NCBI GenBank assembly: GCA_937944075.1
Contig: CALDZZ010000175.1
Coordinates: 1-6,753, forward strand
Reading direction: 5' to 3'
DNA length: 6,753 nt
Source: an uncultured Rhizobiaceae group bacterium
Lineage (GTDB): Bacteria > Pseudomonadota > Alphaproteobacteria > Rhizobiales > Rhizobiaceae
Part shown: piece after piece, positions 1 through 5,769 of the stretch
Position numbering within the stretch: the stretch's first letter is position 1
How the letters are laid out: each line of letters starts with the position of its first letter
Program-made: the position numbers and the translations under genes
Notes under the pieces: model-generated
Databases searched by the model: none
What the model was told of the DNA's origin: nothing
Seen by the model: only the letters and a program-made list of their open reading frames with translations

Positions 1-246
1 ATCGAATGTTTCAGCCGCTTTAACAACAGCACCTGAATAGAACATTTCGATTTCAATCTCACCGTTGGACATCGCCTTGACATCTTCAATGAACTCGCCA
101 GCCATTTGGCCTGATAGAGTTTCAGTTGAAAAGTGAGTTTGAATGCGTAGTTTTGTTTTTTCCTGAGCCATTGCAGAAGTGCCAAGACCCACGGAAAGAG
201 CCAAAGCCGACGTGGCCAAGGCAAATTTTTTCAAGAATTTTTTCAT
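1..246 (-). CDS. dctP: TRAP transporter solute-binding protein, DctP family (N-terminal part, runs off left edge)
   Basis: The minus strand reads 82 codons from an ATG at 246-244 to the window edge without a stop. The start is set by GGAGGA (minus strand, 256-251), 4 nt upstream. Residues 1-27 form a clear Sec signal peptide: MKKFLKK, a hydrophobic stretch (ALATSALALSVGLG) and an AMA cleavage site before QE. The mature start (KLRIQTHFS) and the later FYSGAVVKAAETFD segment are typical of DctP/TakP-like proteins, in which GAVVxAxE lies early in the first lobe. Such proteins bind an organic acid, often a carboxylate, in the periplasm and pass it to the DctQ/DctM membrane subunits. Those genes would be expected further left but are not visible. 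The gene is divergent from the uronate operon and shares its control region, so a sugar acid is a reasonable substrate guess; the substrate-contact residues lie outside the window. Confidence 0.9.
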   Translation of the reverse strand, partial: MKKFLKKFALATSALALSVGLGTSAMAQEKTKLRIQTHFSTETLSGQMAGEFIEDVKAMSNGEIEIEMFYSGAVVKAAETFD

Positions 247-311
247 GGTTTCCTCCCAGATTACCAAACTTTTTCAGACATTTGTGCCTGAAGCCAAAAG
301 GTCAAAATCGA

Positions 312-328
312 TTTTGGTATGACAAGAC
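312..328. promoter_or_regulatory. Candidate GntR/FCD operator, copy 1
   Basis: TTTTGGTATGA at 312-322 is repeated exactly at 534-544. Its right half (CAAGAC) matches the inverted arm only partly, so this is a weaker operator than copy 2. It overlaps a perfect 14-bp palindrome, CAAAATCGATTTTG (303-316). The TTGGTATGA core resembles operators described for FadR-subfamily GntR regulators of uronate use (UxuR/ExuR sites centre on TTGGTATACCAA). Binding by the adjacent regulator is inferred. Confidence 0.45.
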
Positions 329-353
329 TAGCGAGTAGTTATTCGCTCGTCAA
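325..353 (-). promoter_or_regulatory. Candidate promoter for dctP
   Basis: On the minus strand, TTGACG (353-348) is followed after 17 nt by TAGTCT (330-325). The -35 box matches the sigma-70 consensus at five of six positions. The -10 box matches at only three of six, so the promoter is tentative. It reads toward dctP and would start transcription about 70 nt upstream of its ATG. A TTTTGGTATGA element lies at the start-site side, a suitable place for repression. Confidence 0.35.
326..351. repeat. Interrupted inverted repeat over the candidate dctP promoter
   Basis: The arms GACnAGCGA (326-334) and TCGCTnGTC (343-351) are reverse complements, apart from one unpaired position each, around an 8-nt centre. 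The repeat lies between and partly over the candidate -35 and -10 boxes of dctP. It could be an operator for a second regulator or a chance structure. Confidence 0.4.
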
Positions 354-422
354 TAAACAAAAAGAAACGTTCAAGCGATATTTCCACAATAGAATGACTT
401 CTACTATAGGGGGCAAAAGGCA

Positions 423-441
423 ATAAAATATCATATTTTAT
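423..441. repeat. Perfect 19-bp A+T palindrome
   Basis: ATAAAATAT (423-431) and ATATTTTAT (433-441) are exact reverse complements around a single C at 432. The element lies near the middle of the divergent gap, away from the TTGGTATGA sites. It has no G-C pair in its arms and no adjoining U-tract, so it is not a normal terminator. A protein-binding site or a bent or easily melted DNA element is more likely. Its function is unknown. Confidence 0.6.
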
Positions 442-515
442 GGTTTCTATTATCCTTTGAAAAATACTCTTGAAATTAATATGTCTGGAAATCATTGAAT
501 AAAGCCTGCTAGCCA

Positions 516-545
516 TTGCAATTAGATGATCAGTTTTGGTATGAT
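516..545 (+). promoter_or_regulatory. Candidate promoter of the uronate operon
   Basis: TTGCAA (516-521), an 18-nt spacer and TATGAT (540-545) form a sigma-70-like promoter. The -10 box matches TATAAT at five of six positions and is preceded by TGG (537-539), an extended -10 TGn element. Transcription would begin near 552, about 50 nt before the GntR start codon. The -10 box lies inside the best inverted repeat of the region (532-552), which fits repression by steric blocking. Confidence 0.5.
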
Positions 546-552
546 CAAAACT
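532..552. promoter_or_regulatory. Candidate GntR/FCD operator, copy 2
   Basis: The arms AGTTTTG (532-538) and CAAAACT (546-552) are exact 7-bp inverted repeats around GTATGAT. The element includes the second copy of TTTTGGTATGA (534-544) and covers the candidate -10 box. Its shape (short palindrome, TTGGTATGA-like core) fits the dimeric sites of FadR-subfamily regulators. The neighbouring gene encodes such a regulator, so autoregulation of the operon is the simplest inference. Binding has not been shown. Confidence 0.55.
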
Positions 553-601
553 CAATAGCTTATGCATTCACTATCACTAGGCTGACACGGAATCTGTATT
601 C

Positions 602-1345
602 ATGTCTGAACTCTCAATCTTCAAGTCAGAAGCTGACGATCCGGTTGTTCACGGGCATCGTGCTGCGGATGATTTGTTTAGGGAATTTGAAAAGATGATC
701 ATTTCCGGAAAGCTTGCTGATGGTGAGCCTCTCCCACCTGAACGTGAGATTGTTGAAAGTTTTGGTGTGAGCAGAACCGTTGTAAGGGAAGCTATTCTGG
801 CACTCTCAAACAAAGGCCTTGTTGAGGCAAAGCCCAGGTACAGGCCGGTTGTCAGAAAACCAAGTTTCGATACGGCAATTGACACCGTCGGCAATGTGGT
901 TTCCATGTTGCTGGAGGATAGTGAGGGCGTTAAAAACCTGTTTGATACGCGAGTTATGGTTGAGGTTTATCTGGCAAGACAAGCTGCACTTGAAGCAACT
1001 CGCGAAGGGGTACAGTCCCTGAAAGATGCCTTGGAGGAAAATGAGGCTGCCATTGATAACATGGAGTTGTTTTTCCATACTGACATCAAGTTTCATCGTG
1101 TCATGTACACCATGCCAGGCAATCCCTTGCTTGTATCGATTCACAAGGCTTACATCACTTGGCTCAAACCAAACTGGACAAAAATGCCCAGTTTGCCGGC
1201 AAGAAACAGACTGAATTTTGAATCTCATACTGCAATCTATAATGCCATTTTGATGCGCGATCCTGAAAAGGCTGAAGAGGCGGTGAGAAAGCATCTTTCT
1301 GATGCATGGCAGCAGATCAACAAGATTTTGTCAGGATCGCATTAA
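602..1345 (+). CDS. GntR-family transcriptional regulator, FCD (FadR) subfamily
   Basis: A 247-residue DNA-binding regulator, normal length for the family. An N-terminal winged helix-turn-helix covers about residues 18-85, with the hallmark PPEREIVESFGVSRTVVREAI (residues 45-65) and LSNKGLVEAKPR. The C-terminal FCD ligand domain covers about 110-240. It carries the usual metal/ligand residues: D161 and H165 (DIKFH), H209 (ESHTAIYNAI) and H231 (VRKHL). The ATG at 602 keeps the whole DNA-binding domain; the upstream ribosome site is poor (ACGGA, 587-591), which suits a low-level repressor. The stop is one base before the uxaA start, so the regulator is probably the first gene of the operon it controls. 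The inducer is likely a uronate or aldonate pathway intermediate, by analogy with UxuR/ExuR. Family assignment is firm; the ligand is inferred. Confidence 0.92.
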   Translation: MSELSIFKSEADDPVVHGHRAADDLFREFEKMIISGKLADGEPLPPEREIVESFGVSRTVVREAILALSNKGLVEAKPRYRPVVRKPSFDTAIDTVGNVVSMLLEDSEGVKNLFDTRVMVEVYLARQAALEATREGVQSLKDALEENEAAIDNMELFFHTDIKFHRVMYTMPGNPLLVSIHKAYITWLKPNWTKMPSLPARNRLNFESHTAIYNAILMRDPEKAEEAVRKHLSDAWQQINKILSGSH

Positions 1346-1346
1346 G

Positions 1347-2855
1347 ATGGAGTTCATTCGCCTTGACGACCAGGATAACGTAGTAACGCTTATCAAGCCA
1401 ATGGAAATGGGTGCCAAAATTGAAGGCGTTGAAGCTCGGCAAATGATACAGCGCGGCCACAAGGTTGCGACAGCCTCTGTTCGAAAGGGCGATGCAGTTT
1501 ACAAATATGCTCAAGTCATTGGCTATGCGAGTCAGGATATTCAGCCTGGTGATCATGTTCACACGCATAACGTTGAATTTAGAAACGTGAGAAATGACTA
1601 TGAATTCGCTACAAACCTTCGTCCCGTCAAAGAAGTTGGAGCTGATCAAAGAGATAGCTTCATGGGCTTTCGTCGTGATAATGGAAAAGTTGGAACACGC
1701 AATTACATCGGAATTCTGACTTCTGTTAATTGCTCGGCAACTGCGGCACGAATGATTGCAAATGCATTTGGGCCGGAAGAACTTTCGCAATACCCCAATG
1801 TTGATGGCGTGGTTGCCTTTGTTCATGGAACAGGATGCGGCATGGCAGATAGCGGTGACGGTTTTGATGCCTTGCAAAGGGTAATGTGGGGATATGCAAC
1901 ACATCCAAACCATGCCGGAATTTTAATGGTTGGTCTTGGTTGTGAGATGAACCAGATAGACTGGCTATTGGAGGCTTATGGCCTTAAGCATGGCCCACTT
2001 TTTCAAACAATGAATATTCAGGACGTTGCAGGCTTGGCAAAAACTGTTGAGTTGGGCATTGCGAAGGTTCGCGAAATGTTGCCTGAAGCCAACAAATGCA
2101 AACGAGAACCCTGTCCGGTTTCGGAACTGACTGTAGCACTGCAATGTGGTGGCTCTGATGCCTGGTCGGGTATTACTGCAAACCCGGCATTGGGCAAGGC
2201 ATGTGACTTGCTGGTGGCACAGGGTGGCACGGGTGTACTTGCCGAAACACCTGAAATTTATGGCGCAGAACACATGCTGACCCGGCGCGCCATAGATCAG
2301 GCGACTGGAGAGAAGCTGATTGCTCTTATCCGCTGGTGGGAAGATTACACGCTGCGCAACAAGGGAAGCATGGACAATAACCCGAGCCCGGGAAACAAGA
2401 AGGGCGGACTGACCACAATATTGGAAAAATCATTGGGTGCCAGCGCCAAGGGTGGCACAACCCCGCTGACTGGCGTCTACAAATATGCGGAAAAAGTAAC
2501 TTCCAAAGGATTCACCTTTATGGATTCACCTGGTTACGACCCTGCCTCTGTTACCGGACAAATTGCGTCTGGATGTAATCTGGTTGTTTTTACCACAGGC
2601 AGAGGATCTGCGTTTGGTTCAAAGCCTTCGCCCTGTATCAAGGTTTCAACAAATACCCAAATGTATGATCGCATGCGCAACGACATGGACGTCAACGCAG
2701 GTGACATGATTAGTGATGGCGTTTCACTGGAACAAAAAGGTGAAGAGATTTATCGCATGCTGATAGAGGTTGCATCCGGTACGCAAACAAAATCTGAAAT
2801 GCAGGGGCTTGGTGATTACGAATTTGTTCCCTGGCAAATTGGAGCAACGATGTGA
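1347..2855 (+). CDS. uxaA: UxaA-type altronate dehydratase family protein
   Basis: A 502-residue protein close to the length of E. coli UxaA (about 495). It spans the N-terminal SAF-like domain (about 1-75, ending GDHVHTHN) and the large catalytic domain. Family blocks include GKVGTRN (113-119), FVHGTGCG (158-165), GLGCE (196-200), LQCGGSDAWSGITANPALG (265-283), NPSPGNKKGG (345-354) and FTTGRG (415-420). UxaA dehydrates D-altronate to 2-keto-3-deoxy-D-gluconate in the cytoplasm. The ATG at 1347 is chosen because family members begin M-x-(F/Y)-I, and AGGA (1333-1336) lies upstream; an in-frame ATG at 1302 would add 15 atypical residues and overlap the regulator gene. The related GarD (galactarate) and SuyAB (sulfolactate) enzymes share this fold, so the substrate could differ. 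uxaC in the same operon favours altronate. Confidence 0.85.
   Translation: MEFIRLDDQDNVVTLIKPMEMGAKIEGVEARQMIQRGHKVATASVRKGDAVYKYAQVIGYASQDIQPGDHVHTHNVEFRNVRNDYEFATNLRPVKEVGADQRDSFMGFRRDNGKVGTRNYIGILTSVNCSATAARMIANAFGPEELSQYPNVDGVVAFVHGTGCGMADSGDGFDALQRVMWGYATHPNHAGILMVGLGCEMNQIDWLLEAYGLKHGPLFQTMNIQDVAGLAKTVELGIAKVREMLPEANKCKREPCPVSELTVALQCGGSDAWSGITANPALGKACDLLVAQGGTGVLAETPEIYGAEHMLTRRAIDQATGEKLIALIRWWEDYTLRNKGSMDNNPSPGNKKGGLTTILEKSLGASAKGGTTPLTGVYKYAEKVTSKGFTFMDSPGYDPASVTGQIASGCNLVVFTTGRGSAFGSKPSPCIKVSTNTQMYDRMRNDMDVNAGDMISDGVSLEQKGEEIYRMLIEVASGTQTKSEMQGLGDYEFVPWQIGATM
2841..2854 (+). promoter_or_regulatory. Ribosome binding site that sets a GTG start
   Basis: GGAG (2841-2844) lies 7 nt before GTG (2852-2854), inside the last codons of uxaA. 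The uxaA stop (TGA 2853-2855) overlaps this start by 4 nt, an arrangement typical of translational coupling. No ATG lies near the start in this frame, and the next alternative (TTG, 2873) would cut close to the first beta strand of the Rossmann fold. Confidence 0.6.
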
Positions 2856-3925
2856 CCCGCAAAAACGCCCCCTTGAAAATAGCAGTATTGGGTGCCGGCC
2901 TCATCGGAGAACGGCATGCCAGGCTTATAGACAGTTTGCCGGAGTTTGTTCTTGGAGCAATCATTGATCCATCCATTGCATCTGCAAGACTTGCGAATGA
3001 CTTGGGGGCTAAACATTTTGCTGAACTGACCGATTTTTTTGAAGGCGACATTGTCTGTGATGGTGTTGTGATTGCAACGCCCAATGAAACTCATAAGGCG
3101 TTTGCCTTGGCGTGTTTTGAAAAAGGTCTGCCATGCTTGATCGAAAAACCACTTGCAGCCAATAGCGTTGATGCCAGCGGGATAGAGCAGGCCGCAGAAA
3201 AATTTGGCGTCGGTGTGCTGGTTGGGCACCACAGGCGTCACCATGAAGTCAGCCGAAATCTTAAAGAGAGAATAGAAGCTCATGAGTTTGGTAAACTGGT
3301 GGGTGCACAATTAACATGGATGCTGAAAAAGCCTGATGATTATTACCAGGCAGGAGAATGGCGCACGCAAAAAGGTGGTGGGCCTGTCTGGATAAACCTC
3401 ATTCACGAGATTGATCTATTGCGTTATTTCATGGGCGAGATTGTTGAGGTTTCTGCATTTGTATCCAACAATACAAGAGGTTTTGAGGTTGAGGATACAG
3501 GTGTGATAAACATGCGCTGTGAAAATGGTGCCCTGATATCCGCCATGGTATCGGACACAGCCCCTTCGCCCTGGCACTTTGAAGGGGGATCGGGAGAAAA
3601 CCCGAATATCAGCAGAACCGGACATGACGGCCTTCGCGTCTATGGAGACAAGGCGGCAGTTGAATTCCCGTCCATGACCAAATGGCAGCATGAAGCAAGC
3701 GATGGGCATTGGGGTGAGCCAATTCATTCCACAAAGAATGCAACACAAAACACACTTGGCGGTGAAACAGCACTAACCGCACAGCTACACAATTTTGCAG
3801 GTGTCATTTCAAAGGAAACTTTGCCACTTGTGAGTGCAAAAGACGGTGTTCAAAGCGTGCGTGTAGTGGAAGCCATTCACGAATCCGCTACAACTGGAAC
3901 AACCGTAAAAATATCGATCAATTGA
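2852..3925 (+). CDS. Gfo/Idh/MocA family NAD(P)-dependent oxidoreductase
   Basis: A 357-residue soluble dehydrogenase of usual family length. The N-terminal Rossmann fold shows GAGLIG (14-19) after the first strand, an acidic residue at the end of strand two (D39), and ATPNETH (75-81). The family lysine motif EKP is at 98-100. The C-terminal substrate domain starts near 125 (GHHRRHH) and carries GGGPVWINLIHEIDLLRYFMG (175-195) with H185 and D188. In inositol dehydrogenase an Asp sits four residues before the catalytic His; here that position is Ile181, followed by Asn182, so the active site belongs to a variant subgroup. Family members oxidise or reduce sugars, polyols and sugar acids. Its place directly after uxaA suggests a sugar-acid or uronate substrate, possibly the tagaturonate/altronate step, but the sequence does not prove this. 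The start is GTG, overlapping the uxaA stop by 4 nt. Confidence 0.88.
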   Translation: MTRKNAPLKIAVLGAGLIGERHARLIDSLPEFVLGAIIDPSIASARLANDLGAKHFAELTDFFEGDIVCDGVVIATPNETHKAFALACFEKGLPCLIEKPLAANSVDASGIEQAAEKFGVGVLVGHHRRHHEVSRNLKERIEAHEFGKLVGAQLTWMLKKPDDYYQAGEWRTQKGGGPVWINLIHEIDLLRYFMGEIVEVSAFVSNNTRGFEVEDTGVINMRCENGALISAMVSDTAPSPWHFEGGSGENPNISRTGHDGLRVYGDKAAVEFPSMTKWQHEASDGHWGEPIHSTKNATQNTLGGETALTAQLHNFAGVISKETLPLVSAKDGVQSVRVVEAIHESATTGTTVKISIN

Positions 3926-3933
3926 ATTTAAAC

Positions 3934-3940
3934 TAAGGAG
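3934..3940 (+). promoter_or_regulatory. Strong Shine-Dalgarno site for the hydroxyacid dehydrogenase
   Basis: TAAGGAG lies 8 nt before the ATG at 3949, the best ribosome site among the operon genes. It sits in the longest gap inside the operon (23 nt), so this gene is probably translated independently and at a higher level than its neighbours. Confidence 0.7.
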
Positions 3941-3948
3941 TACATCAA

Positions 3949-4833
3949 ATGGCAAAGGCAAACATTGGGTTCATCGGTCTCGGGCTTATGGGGAGAGCAA
4001 TGTGCGAGCATATGCTGAACGAAGGGTACTCATTGACTGTGATGGCTAACCGTTCAAGAGAGGCGGTGGATGAAGCCGTTTCCAGAGGTGCTACCGAAGT
4101 ATCAACCCCAAAGGAAATAGCACAAGCAAGCGATATCATTATGTTGTGCATGGACACATCCCAGTCGGTCGAGGGGCGCATGTATGGTGCTGATGGCGTA
4201 ATCGAGGGGCTTTCTGAAGGAAAGGTTGTCATCGACTTTGGTACATCGCTTCCATCTTCAACCGTAAAGATTGGTGATGATGTTGCCAAGACGGGCGCTC
4301 ATTATCTGGACTCACCAATTGGCAGAACACCGATGCATGCCAAGGACGGATTGCTGAACCTCATGTGCTCAGGCGATGAAAACGGTTATAAAACAGCCGA
4401 GCCTGTCTTGAAGGACTTGGGTGAAAACGTCTTCTACCTTGGCAAGCTTGGTTCAGGTCACACAATCAAGCTGATTAACAACTTCTTTGGCATGACCGTT
4501 GCCAATGCCATGGCAGAGGCTTTTGCCTCCGCTGATAAGATGGGTGTTGACCGCAAGCAACTATATGATGTGATGTCAGCCGGTCCGCTTCATTCGGGAA
4601 TGATGGATTTCATCATGGCGTATGCCGTTGAAAATGATGCAAGTAAACTTGAATTTGCTATCAAGAATGCAGCAAAGGATGTCGGTTATTATGCACAAAT
4701 GGCGAAGGATGCTGGTGCACAATCCATCATGTCTCAGTCAACCCTGAAGGCATTGGAAGACGCCAGAGACAACGGCATGGCTGATGACATGGTTTGTGAA
4801 ATGTACGACTATTACAAGAAGACCATGGGATAG
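3949..4833 (+). CDS. Beta-hydroxyacid dehydrogenase (3-hydroxyisobutyrate dehydrogenase family, YihU-like loop)
   Basis: A 294-residue protein of standard length for the beta-hydroxyacid dehydrogenase family (3-hydroxyisobutyrate, tartronate semialdehyde and sulfolactaldehyde reductases). The N-terminal Rossmann domain has FIGLGLMG (8-15). The all-helical C-terminal domain has the catalytic lysine K174 in GHTIKLINN, with N178. The substrate loop reads DSPIGRTPMHAKDG (121-134) instead of the DAPVSGG usual in 3-hydroxyisobutyrate and tartronate semialdehyde reductases; this GRT loop resembles E. coli YihU, sulfolactaldehyde reductase (DVPVGRTSANA). The enzyme should be cytoplasmic and use NAD(P)H to interconvert a small or sugar-derived hydroxyacid and its aldehyde or ketone. 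Within a uronate operon it may reduce a uronate-derived keto acid or aldehyde. Family is firm, substrate unknown. It follows a strong ribosome site, and the next gene begins 12 nt after its TAG stop. Confidence 0.88.
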   Translation: MAKANIGFIGLGLMGRAMCEHMLNEGYSLTVMANRSREAVDEAVSRGATEVSTPKEIAQASDIIMLCMDTSQSVEGRMYGADGVIEGLSEGKVVIDFGTSLPSSTVKIGDDVAKTGAHYLDSPIGRTPMHAKDGLLNLMCSGDENGYKTAEPVLKDLGENVFYLGKLGSGHTIKLINNFFGMTVANAMAEAFASADKMGVDRKQLYDVMSAGPLHSGMMDFIMAYAVENDASKLEFAIKNAAKDVGYYAQMAKDAGAQSIMSQSTLKALEDARDNGMADDMVCEMYDYYKKTMG

Positions 4834-4845
4834 GGTTTTAGCAGA

Positions 4846-5769
4846 ATGGCAATCCTTGCCGCCAAAGCAAATGAGGACAGGCCGACTGCCGGCATACTTC
4901 TCATGCTGTGTGCATTTTTTGTGTTTTCATTAATTGATGTAAACGCAAAGTGGCTTGCCTTTCTGGGCCTTCCAGCGCTCCAGCTTTCCTTCATGCGCTA
5001 TGTTGGACATTTCGTTATTTCCACCTTTCTTATTTTTAAGGGAGGTGCAGACTTGTCCAGGTTTGGAACGGATCACTGGTTCCTCGTTATAAGCAGAGGG
5101 TTCCTGCTAATGGTTTCCACAATTCTAAACTTTATTGCTGTTCAGTATTTGCCTTTGACCTTGACCTCCACAATCCTTTTTTCAGCTCCTATCATGATAT
5201 GCGCCTTGTCGTGGCCCCTCTTGGGTGAGCGTGTTGGTATCTGGAGATGGTCGGCGATCATGGTTGGATTTTGCGGTATTCTTGTTGCCATAAGACCTTT
5301 TGATGAAAGCTTTCACTGGGCGGTTTTTTTATCCCTTGCGGGCGCATTCTGCTTCGCGCTTTATTCTTTGCTAACGCGCAAACTCTCAGGTGTTGTTGCC
5401 AGTGACACGATGCAGTTTTACTCTGGTTTTGTAGGAACATTCCTCTTGCTGCCGTTTGCTGTCTATCTATGGGAAAGTCCTGAAACCGCATTTCAGTGGG
5501 GGCAGATGGTTTTTCTAGGTGTCTTTGGATGGTTGGGTCATGAACTTCTGACCCGTGCCCATGGTTTCGCACCTGCAAGCACGCTTACTCCATTCGGATA
5601 TGCCTTTATCCTCTATATGACTTTCTGGAGTATGGTTGTATTCGATCAAATACCCGATGGATGGACAATTGCAGGAGCAATTATCATCGTGCTGGCAGGA
5701 CTGATAATCTGGTTCAGGGAAGTTAGTTTGAAAAAGCAGAAGTCATCACTGGGAGTAGAAAATGCTTGA
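4846..5769 (+). CDS. EamA/DMT-superfamily permease
   Basis: A 307-residue, very hydrophobic protein with about ten membrane segments in two EamA repeats (about 14-150 and 158-290), the standard layout of drug/metabolite transporters. The first repeat ends with PLLGERVGIWRW (124-135), the GE-containing hallmark after its fourth helix; the second has the weaker DQIPDGWT (267-274). Both ends are short and charged; the tail (REVSLKKQKS) is basic, suggesting a cytoplasmic C-terminus. It would move a small solute across the inner membrane. Its position between the dehydrogenase and uxaC suggests uptake of a sugar acid or export of a pathway product, but DMT substrates cannot be read from sequence. 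The ribosome site before ATG 4846 is poor (TAGGG at 4832-4836), and translation may be coupled to the upstream gene. The 3' end overlaps uxaC by 8 nt. Confidence 0.88.
   Translation: MAILAAKANEDRPTAGILLMLCAFFVFSLIDVNAKWLAFLGLPALQLSFMRYVGHFVISTFLIFKGGADLSRFGTDHWFLVISRGFLLMVSTILNFIAVQYLPLTLTSTILFSAPIMICALSWPLLGERVGIWRWSAIMVGFCGILVAIRPFDESFHWAVFLSLAGAFCFALYSLLTRKLSGVVASDTMQFYSGFVGTFLLLPFAVYLWESPETAFQWGQMVFLGVFGWLGHELLTRAHGFAPASTLTPFGYAFILYMTFWSMVVFDQIPDGWTIAGAIIIVLAGLIIWFREVSLKKQKSSLGVENA

Larger units (their letters stand above)
247..601. other. Divergent intergenic control region
   Basis: This 355-bp gap separates the minus-strand dctP start from the plus-strand GntR gene start. It is visibly richer in A+T than the genes, especially around 420-482. 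No convincing gene was found in it: the short open frames across it lack family features and overlap the structured elements. It contains two copies of TTTTGGTATGA (312-322 and 534-544), several inverted repeats and plausible promoters in both directions. A further TACCAAA (263-269, which reads TTTGGTA on the minus strand) lies just upstream of the dctP ribosome binding site and could be a third half-site. Confidence 0.8.

Noticed and set aside
126..338. 70-codon plus-strand open frame
   Set aside because: It runs antisense through the signal-peptide part of dctP and its promoter region, and its translation has no family features.
390..403. TAGAA-TGAC-TTCTA inverted repeat as a hairpin or terminator
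   Set aside because: A 5-bp A+T-rich stem with no following U-tract is too weak to call as a terminator or a regulator site.
457..485. TTGAAA with TAATAT/TATGTC as a second plus-strand promoter
   Set aside because: The spacing is too short for TAATAT (14 nt), and TATGTC at 17 nt is a poor -10 box.
806..1294. 162-codon minus-strand open frame opposite the GntR gene
   Set aside because: It is a shadow of the FCD domain coding frame, with no motif or ribosome site support.
1302..1346. In-frame upstream ATG extending uxaA by 15 residues
   Set aside because: The extension overlaps the end of the GntR gene and is unlike UxaA N-termini; the ATG at 1347 gives the usual M-x-F-I start.
1317..1913. 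198-codon minus-strand open frame opposite uxaA
   Set aside because: The opposite strand encodes clear UxaA blocks; the antisense product is rich in Cys, His and Ile with no recognisable domain.
1347..4833. Sulfoquinovose or sulfolactate pathway as the main function
   Set aside because: Only a YihU-like loop and the UxaA-SuyAB homology suggest it; uxaC and a full-length UxaA with a fused SAF domain fit uronate use better.
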